Shown piece after piece: positions 1 to 10,543 of a stretch of 64,000 nt of DNA. The notes beneath the pieces are model-generated. The model was not told where the DNA came from and did not search any database. It saw only the letters and a program-made list of their open reading frames with translations. Both the position numbers and the translations under genes were made by a program. The first letter of the stretch is position 1. The number at the start of each line of letters is the position of its first letter. Source of the stretch: Colias croceus. Taxonomy: Eukaryota > Arthropoda > Insecta > Lepidoptera > Pieridae. The DNA lies in the NCBI RefSeq assembly GCF_905220415.1, contig NC_059566.1, positions 4,340,001 to 4,404,000 on the forward strand, read 5' to 3'.

Positions 1-149
1 TTCCTAATGAATTACTCAAAAAATCAGTAAATGTTTGTATCTGGCTTAAACGTAAACCAGCTAAAACAATGATGTCGTTGAAATCAAATGGTGATGAAGT
101 AGAGTAAAATTTGAACCTTTGTATCCTTATACGTTTTGTGAGCATTGAT

Positions 150-378
150 TAAAAAAAAAAGACGGGTTACACTCCGGGAGTGCCGGCAGAAGTGAAAACT
201 TGAATCTTATTAACGTTCAGCATGTTTGATATTTTGGAATTGTATCCGTCTTACGCATGGAATATAAGGGCTAAAAAAAAAAAAAAAAGTCCGTCTTACG
301 CTTTTTCGATCAGGCCACGTGTCCTGACGCGAGTTTAAGATTTTATACCCAACGCCGCTAAAGAAGTTTTCACTTCAA
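150..378. mobile_element. Foldback MITE, GAAGTGAAA-type termini
   Basis: The inverted arms GAAGTGAAAACTT (189-201) and AAGTTTTCACTTC (364-376) face each other. The arms resemble those of longer elements at 26792, 31131, 51130 and 53353. No coding capacity. Confidence 0.5.
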
Positions 379-392
379 AATTAAAACTATTA

Positions 393-578
393 TCCATACG
401 AATATTATAAAGCTACAGAGTTTGTTTGCAAACGCGCTAATCGCAGACACCACGGTTCCGATTTGAAAAATTACTTCAATGTTAGATAGCCCATTTATCG
501 AGGAAGGCTATAAGTATATCATCACGCTAAGACCCAAAGGAACGGAACAATACGGGTAAAATCGCGTGGCACAGCTAG
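393..578 (+). mobile_element. Helitron-like element, subfamily C
   Basis: Starts TCCATACGAATATTATAAAG and ends with a GC-rich hairpin and CTAG before T. Subfamily C is recognised by an 'aacgcgctaatctc' block and a 'tagcccatttatcgagga' block. Non-autonomous: no Rep/helicase sequence. Confidence 0.7.
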
Positions 579-1680
579 TCCCATATAAGAATTATTAAAA
601 AAAACTGAATATTTTACTTCCGTAGCGAATAGAAAATAGCTCTTCCTATAGTTTTGACTTTTAACCGACATTCCTAAAAGCTTTCTTTGTAGCGTATTTC
701 TACAAAGATATCTAAGACGAAAATTATTAATTATCTGTAAATATTTTTATTTATTTTCTGTCATATTTATTTTCTATTAAAATATGTATTTTTAACACAA
801 GAAGAAGGCTTGAGCGCTTGGAAGCGATTTGAATTGTGTCATTAATTAAACCCATCACAGGTGCATAATATTACCTTACTATAAAAAGTGATCTTTAACA
901 ACTTTTAATAAAAATACACAACGCATTGAGAACCTCCGTCTCAAGATATAGTTAACAAGAACATTATAGAAAATATATTTAAGAATCAATTTCCTAAATA
1001 CGATATTGCTCTTTAACAACTTATAAGATGAAAAAATACACTTCGTATTGAAAACATTCGTCGTTTTAATGTATAATTAACGAATCAATTTCCTAAATAG
1101 GTATCAAAGAGACAACCCAAATGAACTGAAGTGACCCCGGAAGTACTTAATATATAGTATAACTTTTACTTATCTATGATTATAACCATAGTATAATTAC
1201 ATAACCAACCTTATTATACACGAATTCCCGGGGCAAAGACATTTCTGAATATCAGGAGGAGCTGGCGTAGTACAAATATGATCTTCCGATTCCGTCGACT
1301 CTAATTTTCTACCGAATACGGTGAAAACCGTATGAAACATTGGTCTTACAATACTAACACTGTTCGAAAGTTTTCCACTTGATTTTCCTTACAATACGGG
1401 AATAAATACGTAAAAAATTACGGACACATCGCGGTCATATATCAAAATGTATAAATTTTTAGCGTATCGCCTCGCAACAGTCTTTCGAGTGACTATTTTA
1501 GCGCTAAATACGCATGCGTAGCAGAAATCAATATTAATGTTACCATTCCTACAAAATCTAGAATTTTTGTCTAGACTAGGCTGTTGTTTAATGCTTCTTC
1601 TTTTTATGGCATAGCAAGGAAACTAGGAGCATAGTTTGACATGCAAGTCAACTATTCTAAAATTACCTATGCAGAATAAA
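579..1680. other. AT-rich stretch, no gene seen
   Basis: No open frame with recognisable protein similarity and no splice-compatible exon was found. A loosely repeated motif ('ctttaacaacttataa...aatcaatttcctaaata') occurs near 890-1000 and 1010-1100, suggesting an old local duplication. Confidence 0.5.
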
Positions 1681-1921
1681 CCATACTTAATAAATATTAT
1701 AAATGCGAAAGTAACTCTGTCTGTCTGTTACTCAATCACGCCTTAACTACTGAACCAATTTGCATGAAATTTGGTATGGATATATTTTGATACCCGAGAA
1801 AGGACATAGGCTACTTTTTACCCGGGAAATAGGATAGGTTTTAGCCCGGAAATCCCACGGGAACGGGACCTATGCGGGTCTCTCTTTGACTACGCGGGCG
1901 AAGCTGCGGGTGGAAAGCTAG
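1681..1921 (+). mobile_element. Helitron-like element, subfamily A/B hybrid
   Basis: Begins with the subfamily A block (aaatgcgaaagtaactctgtctg) and ends with the subfamily B tail (cccacgggaacggg ... gcgggcgaagctgcgggtggaaagctag). The 3' hairpin and CTAG-T end are intact. Confidence 0.7.
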
Positions 1922-2984
1922 TAATTAATTATGCTAGTAATATAATATAATTGGCTACAATCAAATAAAATAGGTGCTTCGTTTTAAAATAAACAAATAA
2001 ACATACTTTAATAAGATAAATTCATATAATTATTGTAAATTGTCACCGATCCTTGATAAGTTTATAATTGATTGAGTCTAAAGTCGTTAAATATAGATAA
2101 ATATAGAGATATAGCGCTAATAAAAATTCTCACTCACTTATCTTGGCAAATCAAAAAATATTCAGTTGTTTTTAAAAATGACAAACGCTATACGTCCTAC
2201 GCAAAGAGCTTTGCTATTTTCATCAATACAATTTTCTTAGGTAATTGTAGTATTGGTATCGAACCAGGTTTGGGAGGTTTGTCGCGGAAGAATTCTAACC
2301 AATACCCGTGGACCGTGGTCGACGGAACACAGTGGGGTTTTAGTTGGTAAGAATCCGACATAACCCGCGGCTCCTTCCCCGGGGGCCGTGGGTATCTTTG
2401 GAAGATTTTCCCACTATATAAAAAAAAAGGTTTGGGAGGTTTGGGAGGGTTGCTTCTATATTGAATGGCATATTTATTTCAATTATTTTATTTATTTATT
2501 GAAATTATTATTACAGATTATTACAATAACTTAAGTCTAAGTACCACAAAACTGCACATGCAGTTTGTCTGTGGGTGACAATGTAGGGTGGTGAAATTGT
2601 TCATTAACTACTTATACAATACCACGTTAAAAGATTAACTACATCTATAGCGTTATTTTTTTATCTTTTCTGCATTGTTGACAACTTAGCTCGCTTATTA
2701 TTCGCTCGACTTCTTTGCCTACTACTCTCATTATTTCAGTTTCAATATCAGTTCAATAGATAAAGGAGATCGACCTATTATGTCGTATTTTTTTAAATAA
2801 ATAAATCCTTTATTTGCATTTAACATGGTATTTTAAGGTGTTATACCTTACAATATAATATTACAGTATGTTAAGCTGCTATTAAACAGCATGCAAATTT
2901 AACCTACTTAATCGAAAAGAGATGAGATACATAAGCAACACTTTTAAACTGAGACCGCACTACGGTTTTTCCCCGAGCTTTTAA
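1922..2984. other. Intergenic sequence, no gene seen
   Basis: A 92-codon open frame at 2072-2350 has no recognised domain and runs into GC-rich repeat-like sequence (2240-2450: gtggaccgtggtcgacggaa, ttccccgggggccgtggg). I treat it as repeat-derived or chance. Confidence 0.45.
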
Positions 2985-3125
2985 ACTCAAACATTTATGT
3001 ACTTATTCAATTAGACTTCTTCTAGAAGCACTGAATCGTCATTACATATTTTAACATTTACCACCGATTCGGAAAGCAGTATCTACGGAGAAGAACCGGC
3101 AAGAAACTCCATAGTTGCTCTTTCT
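2985..3125 (-). repeat. Dispersed repeat, likely LINE 3' tail
   Basis: Contains 'attcaattagacttcttctag' and 'attcggaaagcagtatctac', shared with 14200-14335 (same orientation) and 36300-36428 (opposite orientation, ending in AATAAATAAATAT). The AATAAA-rich end suggests a truncated non-LTR element 3' end; the family is inferred. Confidence 0.5.
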
Positions 3126-3220
3126 TGTTTTAACCCATTGAGCCCCGAGCGGCCCGATCGGACCAACAATAGTATTTCTATTGTGTCTGTGATTCCGGGG
3201 GCTCAGTTATTAACCGTCAT
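3126..3220. repeat. Short palindromic dispersed repeat
   Basis: A block with 'attgtgtctgtgattccggg' and facing GC-rich ends (gccccgagcggcccgatcgg). Copies occur at 5996-6095 and 36985-37078, each with the inner palindrome cacaatagAAAATctattgtg or a variant. Confidence 0.5.
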
Positions 3221-3443
3221 ACGGTCAAAAAACTTGTGCTGTCCATAATAAAAGCTCTCTGTTTTTCTACGCGAAATAATACCTATGTTTTTACTTTTTA
3301 CCCGCGAGCTTATTCAATTCAGGATTTTAAAATCAGTCGCGGGATTTTGAAATCGACAAAACGAGATTTTTTTTTAAATCATTAACTGGCATGCATGTGT
3401 TATTGAAATACACACGTATATTTTTTATCATTATTATAATGAA

Positions 3444-3617
3444 CTAGCGGTCCGCCCCGGCTTCGCCTGTGGTACGCAATAAAAGGTAGCCTATGTTCTT
3501 TCTCAGGGTCTAAAGATTGTCTGTGCCAAGTTTCATCAAAATCGGTTGAGAGGTTTATGTGTGAAAACCATACATATACATAATTACAAACTTTTCCTCT
3601 TTATAATATTAGTATAG
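3444..3617 (-). mobile_element. Helitron-like element, subfamily D
   Basis: On the plus strand it opens CTAGCGGTCCGCCCCGGCTT and ends ...TATAGA. Subfamily D carries 'ctttctcagggtctaaagat'. Confidence 0.65.
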
Positions 3618-3895
3618 ATATCAATTGAAGACACAAAATGTTCCCTATTTTTGTGTTATAAAATACGTTTATTCCTTGCCCTTAAAGCTGAAAATAGATA
3701 TGAGGTAACAATGTATAAACTGAATTCAGAACATTAAAAATTGTCAATCTAATCTTTTAGTTCATAAAAAATTAAAAACCACAAATAATATTATATCATT
3801 CAATTTATTCTGTCCACAGTTTCTAGACACATACACTTAATAAATAAAATATATTAAAAAGCACACTCAGCATTGAGAGAAAATTATATACATAA

Positions 3896-3930
3896 TGAAA
3901 TGAATGAAATGAAATGAAATGAAATGAAAT
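3896..3930. repeat. (GAAAT)n microsatellite
   Basis: About six imperfect GAAAT/GAATGAAAT units. Confidence 0.8.
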
Positions 3931-4036
3931 AAATTTATTTGTCCATTTTATGTTTTACAATTAAAGTACGACAGTGGATCCCAAACTAAGATAATATATA
4001 GATGACTTATATACAAATTCCTCCTGGTTTGATTAA

Positions 4037-4226
4037 CTAGCAGTGCTCCGCGGTTTCTCCTGCGTGGCTCCGCTCCTGTTGGTCTTAGCGTAATGATATA
4101 TTATAGCCTATTGCCTTCCTCGATAATTGGGCTATCTAACACAGATATAATTTTTCAAATCGGACCAGTAGTTTCTGAGATTAGCGCGTTCAAACAAACT
4201 CTTCAGTTTTATAATATTAGTATAGA
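4037..4226 (-). mobile_element. Helitron-like element, subfamily C, at the 3' end of ASCIZ
   Basis: Runs from CTAG (4037) to TATAGA (4226). It ends only 30 bp beyond the ASCIZ stop codon. An AATAAA on the minus strand at 4238-4243 lies in the narrow gap, so the native poly(A) signal may be just outside the insertion. Confidence 0.65.
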
Positions 4227-4256
4227 TACATATACATTTTATTCCACATCACTCCA

Positions 4257-7200
4257 TCAAAGACAATCTTTCGCCAGCAAATCATCGAACGACGTTTGCG
4301 TTTCTGCCGAACAATATCTCAAAATTTCATCCAAATCCAACGTCTGAGTCTCTGTTGATATACAATTAGAAAAAGATGCACTCGAAGTAGGAGACACCCT
4401 TTCGTTTGTTCTAGTTTCATATAAGCAAGGACACGTCTGCGTTTCCTTTATACTCAAATCAGGGGATTGCGTCTCTGACGTTATCGTTTCTTTGTTAGAA
4501 CGTATCAAACCAAACTCCACAGGAAACGTTTGAGTTTGAATATCAGATAGAGATACTGTTTCTGAACAGAATATTGAATCTTCGCTCGTTTGAGATTTTA
4601 AGGATAGAAGGTCTTCAAACACTGTCTGTGTTGATATTTCGTCCTTTTTCGTCTCGATTTCCGGTTGCCATGACAACGTGACGTCATTCTTTATACTCTC
4701 TTCTAGCGTTTGAGTTGCGAACGACCGTTTTGGACTATCGCACATGTAATCTAACAGTTTTTCCTCAGTTTTTGCTTTTTTAACTTCTATTAGTGATTCC
4801 GATTCTTTCTTTTCCCTTTTTCTTTCATTTTTATACTGTTGGTGTAAATCTGGATGCTTTCTCATCAAATGCACTAATAATTTATCATTGGTCGTGTATT
4901 TTTTGTCGCAAATTTGACACAAGTACACGTAATTACACGTTTTAATGTGCCGATTGTAATCTGTATTCGTCGAGAATTTAAAATTACATAGATTGCACGT
5001 TATATTCTTTTCTTTGTGCACTTTATTTACGTGTTGATTCAAGAACTTTCTGTTGCTAAAATATTTATTTTTATTCGAGTTTATGTGGTATGAACATTCT
5101 GTAATACTACAGTGAAACCTCTGTTCGATGACAAATTCTTGGTTCCTTTGATGTGATTTCACTAAATGGTTCAAAAGATCCGTTTTCTTTAAGAATGTAT
5201 CGTGACAACTGTGCGGGCATGGAAAGAATATCTTTTCATTTGTATTTGGTGCGACAATTGTTATGATTAACTTATTTTCCTCCATTATGAAGGAAACTGT
5301 GTTCTCTTGAGATTCTTGTTGCAGATTTTGTAAACACTTCTTTTTCTGGAAGTAAATATGTTTATGTTAGAGATATATTGAAAAACTAGCGGTACGCCCC
5401 GGCTTCGCCCGTGGTACATATTCACGTTTTCTCTACATAAGAACCATCCTCGTACTTCAAGGAATATAATAAAAAATGAATTAAAGAAATCGGTTCAGCT
5501 GTTCTAAAGTTATGCGCTTACCAACACATTTTGGGATTCATTTTTATATTATAGATAAACAATAGACACACTAGAATCTAGATAATATCGAAAAGTATAA
5601 TCATTGACATACAATCCATACTAATATTATAAATGCGAAAGTAACTCTGTCTGTCTGTTACTCAATCACGCCTAAACTACTGAACCAATTTGCATGAAAT
5701 TTGGTATGGAGATATTTTGATACCCGAGAAAGGACATAGGCTACCTTTTATTGCGAAATATGTACCACGGGCGAAGCATGGGCGGACCACTAGTAAAAAA
5801 TAAAACCCAAAATTATGCTAAAAACTGTCCGGTGCAAAACTCTGCCCACATGTATTAGGCAGTGTTTTATGAGCTATAACAATGGACTTTCAACATTACT
5901 GCCATGCAATAAGGTGTTAATTTGAATGATTGGTTTATACAGCACAACTCAGACATTTTTGACAACCTTTGAATGCATGTAATATATTATTGTTTTTTTA
6001 ATTTAATAACTCAGCCCCCGGAATCACAGACACAATAGAAAATCTATTGTGTCGTGGACCCATCAGGCCGCTGGGGGCTCAACGGGTTAAACAGGATCAG
6101 CCTATTTGACTTAGCTAATTATTTATTTTAAGGAAGAATTCATGTTTCATCAACATCATCATCTATTAATACTACTAGATTTCCGCCCGCGGCTTTGCCC
6201 GCGTTTTCAAAGGAAAATCCGCATAGTTCTCGTTCCCGTGGTCTTCCGGGACAAAACCTATCCTATGTGTTAATCCAAGTTACCCTCTATATGTGTGCTA
6301 AATTTCATTGTAATCGGTTCAGTAGTATTTGCATGAAAGAGTAACAAACACACACACACATCCTCACAATCTTTTGCATTTATAATATTAGTAGGATTTA
6401 ATGAACCTAACACACCAAATTAAAAATAATTACAGACACAATTTTCATTTAAATTACTAAATCATTTATCGATAATATTTTTTTCCTTAAGGGCCGATTT
6501 TTCAATGCTTGGATAAAACTTATTCGTTGAATAATGTATAAGTGTCCGTATTTGACAGTTTACGTGACATTTTAATATTATCGTGCAATACTTTATTGGA
6601 CGGATAAGTTTTATCCAAGCATTGAAAAATCGGCCCTTAATCTATGAAGTAAATAAACTTACTTTCACTGTATCCCTCAGTAATATATCTGACTGTTCAC
6701 ACTGTTTCTTAAAATGACTGCATCTTAACAACATTTCCTCACAAGACATGCATATTGAGTGTGGTATACCTTCTATCGATGAAACCTAGAATAAAATTAT
6801 GTATATTATATACTAGCTTTCCATCCGCGGCATCGCCTGCGCAGTCAAAGAAACCCGATCCCGTGGGATTTCCGGGATAAAACCTATTCTATGTCTCTAT
6901 ACCAAATTTCATGCAAATTGGTTCAGTAGTTAAGGTGTGATTGAGTAACAGACAGACAGACAGAGTTACTTTCGCATTTATAATATAAGTATGGATTACC
7001 GCCCGCGGCTTCGCCCACTTTGTCAAAAACCTAATAAATTATATACCTTCCTCTTGAATTACTCTAACTATTAAAAAAACCGCATCAAAATCCGTTGCGT
7101 AGTTTTAAAGATTTAAGCATACAAAGGGACAGAGAAAGCGACTTTATTTTATACTATGTAGTGATCCATTATATACTAAGTAACAATTAAATAATTAAAT

Positions 7201-9536
7201 CTATAATATAGTAATCGGGGTTTCTTTAGTTAACTGCCGCACGTATTATAGGTTTTTTGTGGGAGGGGAGGGGGGAGGAGGAGGGGGGGACCCTCCCCCC
7301 AAAAGGGGAAAGTTAGGAAACCAATAGTTTTGGAGAAAAAACAATTTTCCTATTCTAACCTCAAAATGTATGGAATTGGTGTTAAATCATTTTAACTAAG
7401 CATTAGACGATAATAACAAAAAATTTACGATACATAAATAAAATACAAACAAGTTGTGTAAGCCTACGTAGTTTTTTTATTTGAGTGGGAATCGCCCTAA
7501 AGTCGCTTCTGGCGGCAGTTCAAGAGTTAACCTAACACGCTCGTCGCTTCGCTCCTCGCTACCTATTTGGATATTAAAAATAAAAGTTTTAATAGTTTTT
7601 TTTTTAACCTACGTAGATTTATTTTTTGTTTGAGTGGGAATCGCCCTAAAGTCGCTTCTGGCACTCGCCGGCCGCTGCCGCGGCACGCTCGCTTCGCTCG
7701 CTCGGCTCGTGCGGCAGTTCAAGGGTTAACCTAACACGCTCGTCGCTTCGCTCCTCGCTACCTATTTGGATATTAAAAATAAAAGTTTAATAGTTTTTTT
7801 TTAACACACGTAGATTTATTTTTTGTTTGAGTGGGAATCGCCCTAAAGTCGCTTCTGGCACTCGCCGGCCGCTGCCGCGGCACGCTCGCTTCGCTCGCTC
7901 GGCTCGTGCGGCAGTTCAAGGGTTAACCTAACACGCTCGTCGCTTTGCTCCTCGCTACCTAATTGGATATTAAAAATAAAAGTTTAATAGTTTTTTAACC
8001 TACTTACGTAGGTAGATTTTTTTTTTGTTTGAGTGGGAATCGCCCTAAAGTCGCTTTTGGCACTCGCCGGCCGCTGAGTAAAGTCACAGTACAGTGAAAT
8101 CGAACGTCTTGGCATGGGCGTAGCCACGGTGGGGCAGGGTGGGGCGCTTGCCCCACTCTAGCTTTAACCTGGAAGGTAGGTAGATACCTAACCAAATCTA
8201 AAAATTGAAGTACCTACTAACTCTTTTGACTGACTAACACCTAACAAGTGTCATACGCCCAGCGACCAAACGGCTGAAGATTTTTGGATCTTTTTCGTGG
8301 TGTGGTAGGTGAACAATAAGGTGTTTTGAATAAGAATAATTCGAATAACGAATTACACACGAAAAAAGAAAATAGCTGAGGTTTCCTTGTTACATGAACT
8401 GTAAGAAAAATGAGTATAGTACCTCAATTAGTTACCCCACTAACTTATCCAATTTCACTTTTGTTGTTTTGCACGTTCTACAACTCACTGATACTTTTTA
8501 CTTTACTCGCCATCGCAAATGCCTTCGCAAATGCCTTCGCGAGTGCCTTCGCGAATGCCTTCGCGAATGCCATCGCGAATGCCTTCACAAATGCCTTCGC
8601 AAATGCCTTCGCGAGTGCCCTCGCGAATGCCTTCGCAAATGCCTTCGCAAATGCCTTCGCGAGTGCCTTCGCGAATGCCTTCGCGAATGCCATCGCGAAT
8701 GCCTTCACAAATGCCTTCGCGAGTGCCTTCGCGAATGCCTTTGCGAATGCCTTCGCGAATGCCCTCGCGAATGCCTTCGCAAATGCCTTCGCGAGTGCCT
8801 TCGCGAATGCCTTCGCGAATGCCTTCGCAAATGCCTTAGCATTTGAAGACCTGGATATAACTTTAGGTACATACTTGGTACAAAACAGTTGCTAGTTACA
8901 TATTATTTTTTATTGTTGCCCCACCTTGAGCCCATGGCTAGCTACGCCCATGCGTCTTGGTCCGCTTTTTTTGCACAACAAAACGGATAAATGCGCTTTT
9001 TTCGCACAAAAAATTATTAACTTTAAAAATTAATAACTAAAAAACTACAAGTTTCCTAACGATAATATTTTGGAATTACAATCTTACATTACCTAGCTAA
9101 CTAACAATATAAATATTTCCAACAAATTCGTGCGGCAGTTAACTAAAGCCAACCCTAGTAATCTTATAAAATCTAAACTAATATTATAAAGCTGAAGAGT
9201 TGGTCTTAGCGTGATGATATAAAATAGCCTTCCTCTATAAATGGGCTATTTAACACCAAAACAATTTTTCAAATTGGACCAGATTGACGTAAGCTGTAGA
9301 CAAACGTATCTACAGCTTACGTCAAAAATAATTTGAATGGAATAATAAGAAAGTATTTTCTATAATCTACTTGTTAAAAATAAACAACTTACCATTATAT
9401 TTGTCAGCTTATAAAAATCTTGTACAAGCCCCCATTCCATCATGTTTTTTAATACACCAGATGTAGATAGACATGCCCGACACACTAAATTCAAATCCTC
9501 GGTAGATAAATCTGGTTTGGAGTAAGAATCAGTCAT
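4257..9536 (-). CDS. ASCIZ: ZAD-containing ASCIZ/ATMIN-family zinc-finger protein
   Basis: Three exons (join, minus strand): 9393-9536, 6663-6785, 4257-5345; all junctions phase 0 with GT/AG borders, giving 451 aa. Residues 1-89 look like a ZAD domain: C-R-A-C in exon 1 and C-M-S-C in exon 2, the usual four zinc ligands. Exon 3 has four zinc fingers at about 132-154, 168-199, 206-226 (C2HC) and 232-253, then a Lys/Glu basic stretch and a disordered tail with six TQT motifs near residues 300, 328, 360, 391, 422 and 438, the last followed by SFDDLLA. Four N-terminal fingers plus many TQT motifs define ASCIZ/ATMIN, a nuclear activator of the LC8 dynein light chain gene; TQT motifs bind LC8. The start is the first ATG of exon 1; an internal ATG at residue 110 would give a ZAD-less form. 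The ZAD is the odd part: two genes is the alternative, but the matching phases and open frame up to the exon 3 acceptor argue for one. Confidence 0.82.
5386..5555 (-). mobile_element. Helitron-like element, subfamily D, in ASCIZ intron 2
   Basis: Opens CTAGCGGTACGCCCCGGCTT 40 bp upstream of the exon 3 acceptor and ends near ATAGA. The middle ('aaggaatataataaaaaatg') matches the copies at 23867 and 37153. Confidence 0.6.
5615..5793 (+). mobile_element. Helitron-like element, subfamily A
   Basis: Complete from TCCATACTAATATTATAAAT to CTAG, flanked by A on the left and T on the right as expected for Helitron insertion. Confidence 0.75.
5996..6095. repeat. Palindromic dispersed repeat, second copy
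   Basis: Contains cacaatagAAAATctattgtg flanked by ggaatcacaga and cgtggacc; bounded by GCCCCC and GGGGGC. Same family as 3126 and 36985. Confidence 0.5.
6175..6396 (-). mobile_element. Helitron-like element, subfamily B
   Basis: Plus-strand order CTAGATTTCCGCCCGCGGCT ... GTAGGA. Subfamily B carries 'tgtgtgctaaatttcattgt' and a (CA)n tract. Confidence 0.7.
6487..6640. mobile_element. MITE with TTAA target duplication
   Basis: Near-perfect terminal inverted repeats of about 35 bp beginning GGGCCGATTTTTCAATGCTT are bounded by TTAA at 6487-6490 and 6637-6640. TTAA duplication is typical of piggyBac-type elements (inference). A diverged copy lies at 28891-29071 and an internal fragment near 14815-14870. 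Confidence 0.8.
6813..6995 (-). mobile_element. Helitron-like element, subfamily A
   Basis: Complete copy from CTAG to GTATGGA with the A/T insertion context preserved. Its right edge abuts a subfamily E copy. Confidence 0.7.
6996..7154 (-). mobile_element. Helitron-related element, subfamily E
   Basis: Shows 'gcccgcggcttcgcccac', 'cgcatcaaaatccgttgcgt' and the conserved end 'tttatactatgtagtgat'. Assigned to the Helitron-like group by its 'gcggcttcgcccgc' hairpin (inference). Confidence 0.55.
7257..7320. repeat. G-rich tract
   Basis: Runs of G on the plus strand (gggaggggaggggggaggag) followed by CCCTCCCCCC; could form G-quadruplex or hairpin structures. Confidence 0.6.
7482..8090. repeat. 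Tandem array of about 200-bp units
   Basis: 'tgagtgggaatcgccctaaa' recurs at 7482, 7631, 7828 and 8030 (spacings 149, 197, 202). The first unit lacks a roughly 48-bp GC-rich block with 'cgctcgcttcgctcgctcgg'. The last unit is cut short by different sequence leading to the element at 8113. Confidence 0.8.
8113..8952. mobile_element. hAT/P-like non-autonomous transposon with internal minisatellite
   Basis: Perfect 12-bp terminal inverted repeats (CATGGGCGTAGC at 8113; GCTACGCCCATG ending 8952) are flanked by the 8-bp direct repeat CGTCTTGG at 8105-8112 and 8953-8960. Eight-bp duplications are typical of hAT (also P) elements. No transposase is recognisable; the core is the minisatellite at 8509-8840. 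Confidence 0.8.
8509..8840. repeat. 12-bp minisatellite, about 27 copies
   Basis: The unit GCCTTCGCGAAT varies mainly between GCGAAT, GCAAAT and GCGAGT. Because 12 is divisible by 3 and the unit lacks stop codons, several frames are open; I do not interpret these as genes. Confidence 0.9.
9172..9290. mobile_element. Rearranged Helitron-like subfamily C fragment
   Basis: A short plus-oriented 5' end (aatattataaagctgaagag) is joined directly to minus-oriented sequence (tggtcttagcgtgatgatat). The junction indicates an inversion or nested loss. Confidence 0.5.
9284..9325. repeat. Perfect 17-bp hairpin
   Basis: TTGACGTAAGCTGTAGA and its exact reverse complement are separated by 8 bp. It lies in ASCIZ intron 1, about 70 bp from the end of exon 1. 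Confidence 0.7.
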
Positions 9537-10543
9537 TCTTATTATATTTTTCAAGATATTTTCATTTAACTATCGACTACAATCTGTAATCAGAAAAATA
9601 TTTTCGAATTTCGTGACATTTACTTGACAGTCGACAGTTAAGGTTAAAATGTTGCTATTTGCATAACGTCATACTCCACTTAATTGTAATAAATATGAAA
9701 CATCATGCAAGTTAATTATTATTCAACTAATAAAACAAGTTGAGTAGTATCTTTCATTCGTATAAATCATTACAAAATTAGAGAGAAAACATGAAATAAA
9801 ACTTGAAAAGTAAAAGCAATATTTTTATTGATAATGACATAGAGCTGCGTTTGAATAATTTATATATTTTATGGGGAAATACTTTAGAGAAGGTAACCCT
9901 AAAGTTGACATTTTAAGTTTTTTACCACGCTACTGATGTATAAATACCAATCAATTGGCACATTAATATATTTTTTAAGTCAAAAAAATAAGATTACTAT
10001 ATACATACATATTATCTTTGTTCCTTGTTCTAATATAAGTATATCTTATTATATGCAATATATCAGGCTAACTCGTTAAATTTTTACTTATTTCTACAAA
10101 TTCTAACAAATTGTGTAGTTTGTGGGTATGCTGACGTATACTTAACGAAATGCCTCGTTATCGCAGGAGCTAAATATTTAAAAAAAAATCTTCACATCTG
10201 ACATTTGACATTTCTTAAATTTATTTTCGTATCCAAAAGCCATAAAATATAAACAAAAACATAAAATGCGGCTATTCCATTTAACTAGTTTTATATGAAT
10301 TACCTTATCATTAAAACGTGTCAATAAGGAATCAAGTGTTATGTTAACTAGGACTGTCTAAACTGGTTCACTGTATATTTTTAAAGTATGTGAGGAAAAA
10401 AAATAACATCGTTTTTTAAAAACGGTTCTAAATCTTTGCACAATATTATGTGTATTTTATTATATTAAAACGGAGTGAATTAAACCTATAATAATATGTA
10501 TTGAACTGCAAGGCTGATAAAAATACAAATAATATTTCTGAAA
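9537..10543. promoter_or_regulatory. Divergent intergenic region between two ZAD genes
   Basis: This roughly 1-kb AT-rich segment separates the ASCIZ start codon (minus) from the start of the next ZAD gene (plus), so it should hold both promoters. No TATA box, initiator or other element could be assigned with confidence. Confidence 0.4.

Noticed and set aside
8394..8895. Several overlapping long open frames (Ala-Asn-Ala-Phe, Met-Pro-Ser and Cys-Leu-Arg-Glu repeats)
   Set aside because: They are translations of a stop-free 12-bp minisatellite in different frames and on both strands; no splice or codon evidence supports a protein.
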